Below the pieces are notes generated by a model, which saw only the letters and a list, made by a program, of their open reading frames with translations, was not told the origin of the DNA and made no database searches. The position numbers and the translations under genes are program-made. A stretch of 41,332 nt of DNA from JBHHWH01 sp046756405 (GTDB lineage: Bacteria > Actinomycetota > Acidimicrobiia > Spongiisociales > ZC4RG35): NCBI GenBank assembly GCA_046756405.1, contig JBHHWH010000009.1:1-41332 (forward strand), given 5' to 3'. Shown here one piece after another: positions 1 to 8,003 of the stretch. Position 1 is the stretch's first letter. Every line of letters starts with the position of its first letter.

Positions 1-1
1 C

Positions 2-931
2 GGCACCGAAGGGATGGCAGCTATGGGGGTCCTCGCCATGGACCGGGCCCGCCGCCTGGTGGACGCCGCCGACGCTGCCACCGCTCTAAGCGTTGAGGCC
101 CTACTGGGGAGTGCCCGTCCCTTCCGTCGCGAGATCCACGAGCTAAGGCCCCATCCCGGACAGGTGGCCTCGGCGCGCCGTGTCGCCGCCCTGCTCGAGG
201 GTTCCCCCATCGTTGCCAGCCATACCGACGACTTCGACCACGCCGTTCAGGACGCCTACTCCCTCCGCTGCGCCCCCCAGGTCCATGGGGCGGTGACCGA
301 CACCCTCGACCACATGGAGGCAGTGCTCACCCGGGAGCTTGGCTCAGTGGTGGACAATCCAATCGTGTTCCCCGAGACCGGAGAGGTCCTCTCGGCGGGG
401 AACTTCCACGGCCAGCCCCTGGCCTTCGTCCTCGACTTTGCCGCCATCGCCACGGCTGAGCTGGGGTCGATCTCGGAGCGGCGCACCGACCGTCTCCTCG
501 ACCCGGTCCGCTCCCAGGGTCTGCCCGCCTTCCTTGCCGAAGACGCTGGAGTGAACTCCGGGTTCATGATCAGCCAGTACGTCCAGGCGGCCCTGGTGGC
601 GGAGAACCGGGTGCTGGCCCATCCGGCCTCGGTGGACTCGGTGCCCACCTCGGGCATGCAGGAGGACCACGTCTCCATGGGCTGGGGAGCCGCCAGGAAG
701 CTGCTCACGGTCCTGGACAACGTGCGTCGTGTGCTCGCCGTGGAGATCCTCTGCGCCTGCCAGGGCATCGAATACCGCCGACCCTTGGAACCGGCTCCGG
801 GGACCGGTCGTATCCTGTCCCTGGTACGGGAGAAGGTGCCGCCGCTGACAGGGGACCGGGAGCTGTCGGCCGACATCGAGGCCGTGGCAGATTTGATCGC
901 CGACGGCTCGATCTCTGCCCTCCTCCGATGA
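2..931 (+). CDS. hutH: Histidine ammonia-lyase, C-terminal part (5' end off the window)
   Basis: Deaminates L-histidine to urocanate, the first step of histidine degradation. The frame is open from the left edge, so the start and the Ala-Ser-Gly tripeptide that forms the MIO cofactor lie outside the window; about 310 C-terminal residues are present. Visible family signatures are QDAYSLRCAPQVHGA, the DNPIVFPETGE and SAGNFHGQPLA segments, the RRTDRLLDP segment and EDHVSMG near the end, all in the order seen in histidine/phenylalanine lyases. HutH rather than a phenylalanine or tyrosine lyase is supported by hutI directly downstream: the stop overlaps the hutI start (ATGA). Urocanase (hutU) is not in view and could lie upstream. 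Confidence 0.95.
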   Translation, partial: GTEGMAAMGVLAMDRARRLVDAADAATALSVEALLGSARPFRREIHELRPHPGQVASARRVAALLEGSPIVASHTDDFDHAVQDAYSLRCAPQVHGAVTDTLDHMEAVLTRELGSVVDNPIVFPETGEVLSAGNFHGQPLAFVLDFAAIATAELGSISERRTDRLLDPVRSQGLPAFLAEDAGVNSGFMISQYVQAALVAENRVLAHPASVDSVPTSGMQEDHVSMGWGAARKLLTVLDNVRRVLAVEILCACQGIEYRRPLEPAPGTGRILSLVREKVPPLTGDRELSADIEAVADLIADGSISALLR

Positions 932-2124
932 GCGGGCTCCTGCTCACCGGGATCGGACATCTAACCACCCACGACGGTGACCCGATCCGGGACGCCGCGG
1001 TGGCCGCCGAGAACGGCGTGATCGTCTACGCCGGACCCGAGTCGGACGCTCCTGAGCAGGGAGACCGGACCCGTCTCGACTGTGAAGGGCGAGCGGTGAT
1101 CCCTGGTTTCGTCGATGCCCATACCCACCTGGTCTTCGCCGGAGACCGCTCCGGGGAGTTCGCCCGGCGCCTTGCCGGGGAGTCCTACGCCGAGATCGCT
1201 GCTGGCGGCGGGGGGATCCTGTCGACGGTGCAGGCCACCCGGGCCGCCTCCGAGGACGAACTCTTCGATCTGGCCTCGCAGCGGTTGTGGCGGATGATCC
1301 GGGCCGGGACCACCACCGTGGAGGTGAAGTCCGGTTACGGCCTCGACACCGAAACCGAGCTACGCCTGCTCCGTGTCGCTCGCCGGCTGGGAGAAGAGCT
1401 GCCGGTGACGGTGAAGACCACTTTCCTCGGCGCCCACTCCGTCCCACCCGAATACCGCAACGACCGCGGGGCCTACATCGACCTCGTGGTCGACGAAATG
1501 CTGCCTGCGGTCTCCGAACTGGCCGACTACTGCGATGTCTTTGTCGAAGGCGGGGTGTTCTCCGTGGAGGAGGCGAGGAGAATCCTGGAGACGGCCGGGG
1601 ATCATGGCCTCCAGGCCCGCGTCCATGCGGAACAGCTCACCCATAGCGGAGGTACCCGCCTCGCCGCCGAGCTGGGGGCCGCCTCCGCCGACCACCTCGA
1701 CCATGTAACCCCGGAGGACGCCACGGCCCTGGCCGAGGCCGGCGTGGCCGCGGTGCTCGTGCCTGGCGCCTCCTACACCCTCCGCTCCCCCCAGGCGCCA
1801 GGGCCCGTGCTGTGGGAGACGGGAGTGACCGTGGCCCTGGCCACCGACTGCAATCCCGGCACCTCCTACTTCGAAGGAATGGGGCTGGTGATCTCCCTGG
1901 CGGTGGTGCAGATGGGTCTCACCGTGGATCAGGCGATCTGGGCGGCCACCCGGGGTGGGGCTCTATCTCTGGGTCTCGAGGAACGGGGGATGATCGGTCC
2001 TGGCAAACAAGCCGACCTCGTGGTCCTCGACGCCCCCAACCCGGTCCACCTTCCCTACCGACCCGCCACCAACCTGGTGTGGACGACGATCCAGGAGGGC
2101 CGGGTTGCGGCCCGGGCAGAGTGA
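928..2124 (+). CDS. hutI: Imidazolonepropionase
   Basis: Hydrolyses 4-imidazolone-5-propionate to N-formimino-L-glutamate, the third step of histidine degradation, in the cytoplasm. At 398 residues it has the usual length. It is an amidohydrolase: the metal motif DAHTH is at residues 63-67 (H65, H67) after IPGFV, followed by the family segment AGDRSGEFARRLAGESYAEI and the glycine run GGGG. Further metal-site segments are VHAEQLTHSGG in the middle and ATDCNPGTSYFEGM later. The C-terminal GKQADLVVLDAP is typical of the composite beta-domain. The ATG overlaps the hutH stop by 4 bases, so translation is probably coupled. Confidence is high. Confidence 0.97.
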   Translation: MSGLLLTGIGHLTTHDGDPIRDAAVAAENGVIVYAGPESDAPEQGDRTRLDCEGRAVIPGFVDAHTHLVFAGDRSGEFARRLAGESYAEIAAGGGGILSTVQATRAASEDELFDLASQRLWRMIRAGTTTVEVKSGYGLDTETELRLLRVARRLGEELPVTVKTTFLGAHSVPPEYRNDRGAYIDLVVDEMLPAVSELADYCDVFVEGGVFSVEEARRILETAGDHGLQARVHAEQLTHSGGTRLAAELGAASADHLDHVTPEDATALAEAGVAAVLVPGASYTLRSPQAPGPVLWETGVTVALATDCNPGTSYFEGMGLVISLAVVQMGLTVDQAIWAATRGGALSLGLEERGMIGPGKQADLVVLDAPNPVHLPYRPATNLVWTTIQEGRVAARAE

Positions 2125-2135
2125 ACGAGGGCGCG

Positions 2136-2528
2136 GTGAGGTCAGTGGCAGTAGCCACCGGAGGTGCCATCGGAGCCCTGGCACGCTGGGCGGTGTCGGC
2201 GTGGTTTCCCCCCACCCCGCCTGCCTTCCCCTGGGACACGTTGACGGTGAACGTGGTGGGAGCGTTCGGGCTGGGGCTGGTCGGGGTGGTGCTCATGGAG
2301 CAGGTGCTGCGGGGGACACTGCTGCGCTCTTTCATCGCCATCGGCGTGCTCGGCTCGTTCACCACCTTCTCTGCCATGGCCTTGGAAGGGGTCGTCCTCT
2401 CAGAAGCCGGGATGCCGGGCCAGGCTTTGGGCTACTGGTTGGCCACACTGATCCTGGGTCAGATGGCGGGGGTGTATGGAATGTGGATGGCGCGACGAGG
2501 AGTCGCCTGGAGAACGGAGCGGACATGA
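2136..2528 (+). CDS. crcB: Fluoride channel CrcB/Fluc, first copy
   Basis: Small membrane protein of about 130 residues with four hydrophobic segments; the CrcB (Fluc) family exports fluoride through dimers of antiparallel subunits. Family motifs are GGAIGALARW near the start, TLTVNVVGAFGLG in the second segment and GSFTTFSAM in the third. The start is chosen at GTG 2136 because GAGG lies about 6 bases upstream and the protein then begins as family members do; an in-frame GTG at 2121 overlaps the hutI stop (GTGA) and is the alternative. The stop overlaps the next start (ATGA at 2525). A second crcB lies 0.3 kb downstream, so the channel may be a heterodimer (inference). Confidence 0.93.
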   Translation: MRSVAVATGGAIGALARWAVSAWFPPTPPAFPWDTLTVNVVGAFGLGLVGVVLMEQVLRGTLLRSFIAIGVLGSFTTFSAMALEGVVLSEAGMPGQALGYWLATLILGQMAGVYGMWMARRGVAWRTERT

Positions 2529-2866
2529 GACTGGAAGGCGAAGGGAAGCTGGTGAGGATCTTCATCGGCGAATCCGACATCTGGAAGGGCCGGCCCCTCT
2601 ACGAGGCCCTGGTACACCGGGCGCGGGAGACGGGCATGGCCGGGGCCACGGTGCTGCGTGGTATCGAAGGTTTCGGCGCCAGCTCGGTGGTGCACACCAC
2701 CCGCATCCTGCGACTCTCGGAGGACCTACCGATTGTCATCGAGTTGGTTGACACCGCCGAGAAGGTGAACGCCTACCTAGACGAGATCGAGGAGATGATC
2801 TCTGAGGGGATGGTCACCACGGAGCGGGTGGAGATCCTCAAGTACCGGGGACGCGATAGCGAATGA
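2525..2866 (+). CDS. DUF190 family protein
   Basis: 113 residues, DUF190 family (PF02641). Recognised from the opening KLVRIFIGESDIWKGRPLYEALV, then GMAGATVLRGIEGFG, then LSEDLPIVIELVDTAEKVNAYL, which is the whole domain. No signal or membrane segment, so it is cytoplasmic. The family fold is related to PII (GlnB-like) signalling proteins, and members often sit beside crcB; the molecular role is not established. Here it lies exactly between two crcB genes, with ATGA overlaps at both ends (2525-2528 and 2863-2866), which strongly suggests co-translation with the fluoride channel. A regulatory or sensing role on the channel is inference. Confidence 0.9.
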   Translation: MRLEGEGKLVRIFIGESDIWKGRPLYEALVHRARETGMAGATVLRGIEGFGASSVVHTTRILRLSEDLPIVIELVDTAEKVNAYLDEIEEMISEGMVTTERVEILKYRGRDSE

Positions 2867-3213
2867 CCGTCTTGGGGGTGGCCGTGGGCGGGGCGTTGGG
2901 TGCGCTGGCCCGCTACCACCTCACCGGCTGGATCGCTCCCCGCCAACAGACCCCCTTCCCTACGGGCACCCTGGTGGTGAACGTGATCGGCTCGCTTCTG
3001 CTCGGTCTGCTGGTGGGTCTGGGGGTGCCGGATCAGACCCTCGCCTGGGCGGGTGCCGGCTTCCTGGGGGGCTTTACCACCTTCTCCACCTTTACCTGGG
3101 AGACGGTGAGGCTTTTGGAGGACGGGGCCTGGCGCTACGCCTTGGCCAACCTGGCCCTGGCCGGCCCGTTGAGCTTCGCCGCTGCCGCCATCGGATACCT
3201 GGCGGTCCGCTGA
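2863..3213 (+). CDS. crcB: Fluoride channel CrcB/Fluc, second copy
   Basis: 116 residues, four membrane segments. Motifs are closer to the family consensus than in the first copy: GGALGALARYH at the start, GTLVVNVIGSLLLG in the second segment and GGFTTFSTFTWE in the third. The ATG overlaps the DUF190 stop by 4 bases. This is the last gene of the hutH-hutI-crcB-DUF190-crcB run; arsC follows 13 bases later but has its own -10 box. In species with two tandem crcB genes the products may assemble in fixed opposite orientation; that applies here only by analogy. Confidence 0.95.
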   Translation: MTVLGVAVGGALGALARYHLTGWIAPRQQTPFPTGTLVVNVIGSLLLGLLVGLGVPDQTLAWAGAGFLGGFTTFSTFTWETVRLLEDGAWRYALANLALAGPLSFAAAAIGYLAVR

Positions 3214-3219
3214 TACCGT
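3214..3219 (+). promoter_or_regulatory. -10 box (TACCGT) for arsC, leaderless type
   Basis: TACCGT ends 7 bases before the ATG at 3227, so transcription would start at or next to the start codon. It begins immediately after the crcB stop. No convincing -35. Confidence 0.5.
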
Positions 3220-3226
3220 TGGTCGC

Positions 3227-3628
3227 ATGATCCGAAAGCCGGCAGTCCTGTTCCTCTGCGTCCACAACGCCGGACGGTCCCAGATGGCCGCCGGGTGGCT
3301 GCGTCACCTGGCGGGTGATGCTGTCGACGTCTTTTCGGGAGGGTCGACGCCCGCCGAGACGGCGAACCCGATGGCGGTGGAGGCCATGGCCGAAGTGGGT
3401 ATCGATATAGCCGGCAACCAGCCCCGGCGGTGGAGCGACGCCGACCTGGCCGCCGCCGACGTGGTGGTGACCATGGGCTGCGGCGACGAGTGTCCCTTCA
3501 TCCCGGGCAAACGCTACGAGGACTGGGAGCTGACCGACCCGGCGAGCCAGCCCATCGAGGTGGTACGCCAGGTGCGCGACGAGATCGAATCCCGGGTGCG
3601 GGACCTGATCGCCTCGCTTAGCTTCTGA
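3227..3628 (+). CDS. arsC: Arsenate reductase, low-molecular-weight phosphatase fold
   Basis: 133 residues. Reduces arsenate to arsenite. The P-loop CVHNAGRS (C11, R17) is the arsenate-reductase version of the C-X5-R loop, and the acid DP pair (TDPAS) follows near residue 105. In the thioredoxin-linked type two further cysteines take part, spaced as in TLCSDADNNCP; here the segment is TMGCGDECP with C85 and C89, as in actinobacterial enzymes that work with mycothiol and mycoredoxin. Mycothiol dependence is inferred from this and from the mycothiol-type enzyme at 8004. No arsenic transporter or ArsR lies nearby. The end overlaps the convergent VanY-like gene by 11 bases. Confidence 0.9.
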   Translation: MIRKPAVLFLCVHNAGRSQMAAGWLRHLAGDAVDVFSGGSTPAETANPMAVEAMAEVGIDIAGNQPRRWSDADLAAADVVVTMGCGDECPFIPGKRYEDWELTDPASQPIEVVRQVRDEIESRVRDLIASLSF

Positions 3629-4427
3629 GCCAGTCGGGGACCCGGGCCGGTTGAGGGCCGCCCGGGCAGCGCTCGAGCTCCGCCACCAGCGCCGCGGCGG
3701 GTCCGGTGACATCCAGATCCAGATCCTGGGGTAGCCCGCAGCGGATCAGGTCGGTGCCCACCCAGACGAACTCCCAGGGCTCGGGCCGGGGCCCCTGCGC
3801 CTCCACATCATCGGGGTAGGAGGGAATCAGCCCGTATCGCTTGGGGATGACGAAGTTGTTCGCGGCCAGCCAGGCATAGTCGGGAGTGGCGCGGAACTCG
3901 CCGAAGGTGCCGTCGGCGTAGCGGAAGTCGAGGGCGTAGCCGCCGTGGTGTTTGGAGGTGCCGGGGATGGACCACCAGTTGAGGGCGGCGTTGATGGCGG
4001 TGTCGCTGGTCCCCTCCAGCTTGGAGAGGAACTGGGTCCGCTGCGCCGCAAGGGAGCGGTAGGCGGAGGAGACGATGAACTGCATCCCGGCGGCCCGGGC
4101 TTCGGCCTCCAGGGCCAGCCAGGCCGCGGCGAGAGGGGGCTGCATGGGGACGCCGCGGGCGGTGGCCATCTCCCCCGCGGCCAGAGGTCGCAGGATGTAG
4201 CCCCGGGAGAGCGCTATCTCCCAGATCCGATCATCCAGCTCCTCGTCTCCGGTGATGGGATAAAGGGTCTCCTGGTACTCCAGGCCAGGGAGCAGGTTCT
4301 CCACCGCGTAGTCGTAGAGGGCGATGAACTCAGGGCCGGTGTATTCGGGGTAGGGCTCGTCACTGTCGGCCAGGGCAGGCAGGGCCAGGGAGACCGAGAG
4401 GACGAAGACCAGGGCGAGGTGACGCAT
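3618..4427 (-). CDS. D-Ala-D-Ala carboxypeptidase-like protein, M15B (VanY) family
   Basis: 269 residues from ATG 4427, chosen because it opens with a clear signal peptide (MRHLALVFVL, cleavage after PALA near residue 20); the frame stays open further upstream without a signal. The VanY fold is recognised by SSAYRSLAAQRTQF at 120-133 and GTSKHHGGYALDF at 156-168, which supplies zinc ligands H160 and D167. The C-terminal motif, normally E-x-W-H with the catalytic Glu and third zinc His, reads EPWE at 216-219, so the His position is Glu. The likely role is trimming peptidoglycan stem peptides outside the membrane, but activity is uncertain because of this change. Confidence 0.85.
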   Translation of the reverse strand: MRHLALVFVLSVSLALPALADSDEPYPEYTGPEFIALYDYAVENLLPGLEYQETLYPITGDEELDDRIWEIALSRGYILRPLAAGEMATARGVPMQPPLAAAWLALEAEARAAGMQFIVSSAYRSLAAQRTQFLSKLEGTSDTAINAALNWWSIPGTSKHHGGYALDFRYADGTFGEFRATPDYAWLAANNFVIPKRYGLIPSYPDDVEAQGPRPEPWEFVWVGTDLIRCGLPQDLDLDVTGPAAALVAELERCPGGPQPARVPDWLRS

Positions 4428-4467
4428 CACAGGCCTACACGCTAGAGCCGTGTCTCCTCTGCTGGGC

Positions 4468-4998
4468 TCACCCGGCAGCGGGGAGACCCTCGATGATCCC
4501 GAACCCGTCGGCGCTCGCTTCGCATCCCGGGTCATGGCGTCTCGTCACCCATCCTGAGGGTGGGCTCCGGAGGACCCCGCCTAAGAGCTCAACGGAGTCC
4601 CCGGACCTAACCCTCTTCCCGATGGCGAATCGGACCGTCCCGGTGGCCGGGTCGAACCCGGTGGTGGTCAGAGTCGGGAAGAAGAGCAGGATTCGGTCTG
4701 ATCCCGGCTCGATGCTGGCCAGGAACATACACCCGTCCTCGATGAACAACGTGCCACTGAAGGTAACCCCCGAAGAGGTCACGCTGTTCATGTAGGTGGG
4801 CAGGGGCCGATCGTCGAGGAAGGTCCAGCCCACGAGGGCGATGGTGAGCACCGCTGCCACACCTGCGAGCCTTCTCCTTCGCTGCACTCCGCGGACCTTC
4901 CGGTAGATAAGACCGAGGAGAGCAACCAGTCCCCAGACCAGGGAGAAGACCACGGCCACCAGGATGAGGAACGGGATGACCTGTGCGGCGTACACCAT
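4468..4998 (-). CDS. Membrane-anchored protein of unknown function
   Basis: 176 residues; family not recognised. Two hydrophobic segments (about residues 6-30 and 44-61) are separated by a basic loop (YRKVRGVQRRRR), so the loop is probably cytoplasmic and the remaining 115 residues probably outside. The outer part contains the segments GTLFIEDGCMFL and ILLFFPTLTTTGFDPATG, which look like a small beta-rich domain, with two cysteines that could pair. The start ATG 4998 is supported by TAATTT nine bases upstream (5008-5013). It lies 40 bases upstream of the VanY-like gene on the same strand. GC bias at third positions favours this frame over the longer open frame antisense or shifted around it. 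Confidence 0.65.
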   Translation of the reverse strand: MVYAAQVIPFLILVAVVFSLVWGLVALLGLIYRKVRGVQRRRRLAGVAAVLTIALVGWTFLDDRPLPTYMNSVTSSGVTFSGTLFIEDGCMFLASIEPGSDRILLFFPTLTTTGFDPATGTVRFAIGKRVRSGDSVELLGGVLRSPPSGWVTRRHDPGCEASADGFGIIEGLPAAG

Positions 4999-5018
4999 AC
5001 GCTTGGCAAATTATCATC

Positions 5019-5522
5019 TCACGTCCGGAACGTGCCCGGGCGGGGTTGCATCTCGGGGTGCGAGAACCCTTCCTCCCAGGGGAAACGCCCCTGGGCGTCG
5101 TCGTAGCTGAGCTGCAGCACCGGCACCGAGGCCTCGTCGGGGCGCCTGTAGAACCGGTTGGCCTCGAGAACAATCTCTCCCGGATTGGGCACCACCTCCG
5201 GGATGACCCGGTGCGGCCAGACATCGAAGGTGATGAGCCGACCGGGGATGAGGTTCTCCCCATCCCGGATCCGCTCTCCCAGGTCATTGAGCACTCCCAC
5301 GGCGACCTGAGGTGACACCCCGAAAATGAGCAGCTCGGGATGGTCGAGGCCGAAGAGGCCCACGGTGTAGGCAAAGGCGGGTTCGTCGGACTCTTCGGCG
5401 GTACACCACGGGACGGAGCACTCTCCGGAGTCCACATACTGGATGAACCAGCCGAAACGCCGCACTTTCTCGGTGACCATGGCATCCCACTGGTCCATCC
5501 AGGCTCGGGTTTGAGCATCCAT
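5019..5522 (-). CDS. DUF4262 domain protein
   Basis: 167 residues, cytoplasmic. DUF4262 is recognised by GWFIQYVDSGE, then FAYTVGLFGLDHPELLIFG and NDLGERIRDGE, followed by a segment resembling VVPNPGEIVLEANRFY. Function of the family is unknown. The start ATG 5522 has a good ribosome site (AGGGGAG about 5 bases upstream) and a possible -10 (TACGTT, 5552-5557) giving a short leader. A longer open frame continues upstream to 5834 but runs opposite the glycine-rich end of the DUF2207 gene in a frame without coding character, so it is not used. Confidence 0.82.
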   Translation of the reverse strand: MDAQTRAWMDQWDAMVTEKVRRFGWFIQYVDSGECSVPWCTAEESDEPAFAYTVGLFGLDHPELLIFGVSPQVAVGVLNDLGERIRDGENLIPGRLITFDVWPHRVIPEVVPNPGEIVLEANRFYRRPDEASVPVLQLSYDDAQGRFPWEEGFSHPEMQPRPGTFRT

Positions 5523-5580
5523 TGTTCTCCCCTTTCGTTCGACTCCTTCAGAACGTAAGAGGTGGCAGGGACACGAATTC

Positions 5581-7429
5581 CTACCAGGCGCCTCCACCGC
5601 CGCCGCCACCTCCACCCCCACCTCCTCCGGAGAAGCCACCCCCACCCCCCGATGAAGGCGGGGTGAAGGCGCCTGAGAGGGCCGACTGGAGGCCGGCGAA
5701 GGCATTCTCGGTGTGTCCACCGGAGTAGCCGTAGTTGCCGAACCAGTAGATCGACGAGCGTTCCTCCAGCTCGGGCGGAGCCTGGAGGCGAGCCTGTTCC
5801 AGCACCTCCTCGGCCACGCCGAAGGTGATGGCATAGACCAGGTACCGATCCCACAGATCCAATGAGATCACCGGTGCCTCTTCGAGGCGGGAGAAGTCGG
5901 TCAGGTAGCGGCGGAAGGCCTCCCAGCGGGCTGCCTCCAACGCACCCTCTCTGTTGCGACGTACCCGTACCCGGCGGAACCCGAGCAGGATCCACAGTCC
6001 CACCGCTCCCACTACCACTCCGACGCCGATGAAAGCGGCCATCACGCCTCCACCCTGTCGTCCACCGAGAAGACGCGGCAGCACCATCAAGGCGAAGAAC
6101 ACCAAGAGGACCACCCCGATGCGGACCAGCCAGGAGACCTTCCTCCCGGTGAAGTCGAGCAGTCCGGCACGTTTCACCGCGTCGCGCACCCTTTCCCGGA
6201 AGGTCTGGTAGGTGGCGGCGTTGGCCGTGGCGTCCTCCCGGATCTCCTTCTTGAACTGGTTGAGGGGACGGGGCCCTTCGTCGAGCACCCGGCGCACCAC
6301 GGTCATCACCGACTGCTCGAAGTCGCGCAGGCCGGTCTGTTTCTCCCCCACGGAGAGAACCAGGTCGGAGAGGGTTTCGGTGCGCAAGCCTCCCCAGGTC
6401 ACCCTCTCCACCGATGAGGGTTCAGCGTCGATGGCACCCTTACGGATCAGGTCGAAGAGGGTGGCGGTGAACTCCTTCTCGGTCACCGCCCCCTGGGAGA
6501 GAAGGGCCCCTACCTCGGCGGGGGTAACATCGGAGGGCGGCTCCTGCTCGTACTCCCGGTCGTATTCAACCTTCGGCTCCCGGCCGTAACGGAAGTAGAC
6601 CAAGCCTCCCAGCCCCACTATCAGGGCCAACGCCAGCCCAGCACCGACGAGGGCTCCGGTGCGTGCGGCTGCCGCGGCGGCTTCGGCATCGGCGGCGAAG
6701 GCCTGCTCTTCGGCGAGGATGGGGTCGAGGCCGTCCCCGGCTACCACCAGCGCTCCGGTGCCGCTGGTGAGCAGTCGGCGGGGGAAGACCACACGCATCT
6801 CCACCCACTGCTCGGCCGGAATGCTGCGGGCCTCAAGTTCGGGGGAGACCCCGTCTTTGCCCAACGAAGTAGAGCCGTCGACACCAAGGGGATGGCCCCA
6901 CACCAGCACCTCACCAGGGGACGCGCCCGGAGGCACCACCACCCGGGCGTCGAGGCTGTCGAGCCCCACGGCCCACTGGTCACCCCAGACCTGGACGTTG
7001 ACGTCGACCACATCGTCGTAGGCCACCACCAGGCCGGAGATCCGGTAGACCAGCTTGAAGGTGCGCATCTGGTCGCGGGAGTCGTGATGCCAGACAATGC
7101 GGACGAAGCCGGGGTTCTTCTCCACACCGTAGGTCCCGGGAGGCGAGAAGCAGCCAAGCTGGGTGCATCCTCCGACCTGATAGGGACCGATCTCGTCTGC
7201 GACGGAAAGGACCTCGATCGACTCTCCCATCCCGATGGGGACGTCCCGGTAGGCGCCGCTGAACTCACCGTCGAAGTCGAAGGTCAACAGCTCGGTGACG
7301 GTGAGGGAACCGTCGGCCTCCACGACGACGGTGACGTCGGCACCGCTCATCCAGAAGGACTTGGCCAGGGCGGGGAGGGCTGGCACCCCCACCAGGAGCG
7401 TCGCCAGCAGAAGCCTCCCCAGGTGCTTC
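5581..7429 (-). CDS. DUF2207 membrane protein with glycine-rich tail (starts at TTG 7431)
   Basis: 616 residues; coding begins at TTG 7431 (rc of bases 7429-7431). A signal peptide (about residues 1-23, ending PALA) is followed by the extracytoplasmic DUF2207 beta domain (VVVEADGSLTVTELLTFDF, AYRDVPIG), a membrane segment at about 260-283, a long cytoplasmic region, two more membrane segments near 430-480, and a C-terminal Ser-Gly-Gly tail with an uninterrupted run of 13 glycines before Ala-Trp. DUF2207 proteins with such tails commonly accompany LemA; function is unknown, a role at the cell envelope is likely. The TTG lies one base after the lemA stop, and the signal peptide supports it as start. 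Confidence 0.88.
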
Positions 7430-7432
7430 AAC

Positions 7433-7975
7433 TCAGAACTCGACCTGGGGTGCCTCTTCGGCTTGCTCGCCGGCGTCGAAGAACTCCCGGGTCTTGAAGC
7501 CGGTGAGGGAGGCGACGATGTTGGTGGGGACCTGCTGCACCCTGTTGTTGTAGGTCAGCACGGTGTCGTTGTAGATCTGGCGGCTGATGGCGATCTTGTT
7601 CTCCGTCTCGGAAAGCTCCTCCTGGAGTTGGGAGAAGTTCTCCGAGGCTCGCAGCTCCGGATAGTCCTCGGCCACGGCGAAGAGCTGGCGGAGGGCCTGG
7701 GTGAGGAAGTTCTCCGCCTGGGCCTGCTCGGCAGGTCCCTGGGCGGAGGCGGCGGCGGCCCGGGCTTGGGTAACCCGCTCGAAGGTTTCCCGCTCGTGAC
7801 CGGCATAGCCCTTCACCGTCTCCACCAGGTTGGGGATCAGGTCGTAACGTCGCTGGAGCTGGACCTCCACCTGGGACCAGCCGTTGTCCACCCGATTGCG
7901 GTCGCGCACCAACCCGTTGTAGATGACGACGAAGGCCAGGGCGAGGACGCCGAGGCCGACAAGTACCCACTCCAT
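7433..7975 (-). CDS. lemA: LemA family protein
   Basis: 180 residues. One N-terminal membrane segment (about 3-21) then a mostly helical domain. Family signatures: YNGLVRDRNRVDNGWSQVEV, then LQRRYDLIPNLVETVKGYA, AENFLTQALRQLFAVAEDYPEL and FSQLQEELSETENKIAISR with RQIYNDTVLTYNN. LemA proteins are of unknown function and are usually encoded next to a glycine-tailed DUF2207/TPM-type membrane protein, as here, with the partner one base downstream. ATG 7975 has no Shine-Dalgarno but TAGGCT six bases upstream, so it is likely leaderless. Confidence 0.95.
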   Translation of the reverse strand: MEWVLVGLGVLALAFVVIYNGLVRDRNRVDNGWSQVEVQLQRRYDLIPNLVETVKGYAGHERETFERVTQARAAAASAQGPAEQAQAENFLTQALRQLFAVAEDYPELRASENFSQLQEELSETENKIAISRQIYNDTVLTYNNRVQQVPTNIVASLTGFKTREFFDAGEQAEEAPQVEF

Positions 7976-7981
7976 GGGGAC

Positions 7982-7987
7982 AGCCTA
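7982..7987 (-). promoter_or_regulatory. -10 box (TAGGCT) for lemA, leaderless type
   Basis: TAGGCT on the minus strand is separated from ATG 7975 by six bases. It would drive lemA and the DUF2207 gene together. Confidence 0.5.
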
Positions 7988-8003
7988 TCGGGAGAGGCGG
8001 TCG

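Noticed and set aside
2100..2140. Fluoride riboswitch before crcB
   Set aside because: crcB starts inside or right at the end of hutI, leaving no space for the aptamer.
5590..5650. GGN simple repeat
   Set aside because: It encodes the glycine tail of the DUF2207 protein, which is common for this family.
4607..5995. Long minus-strand frame (462 codons) across two smaller genes
   Set aside because: It runs through the DUF4262 gene and the upstream small membrane protein in another frame, is Arg/Pro-rich and matches no family; the real genes explain the region.
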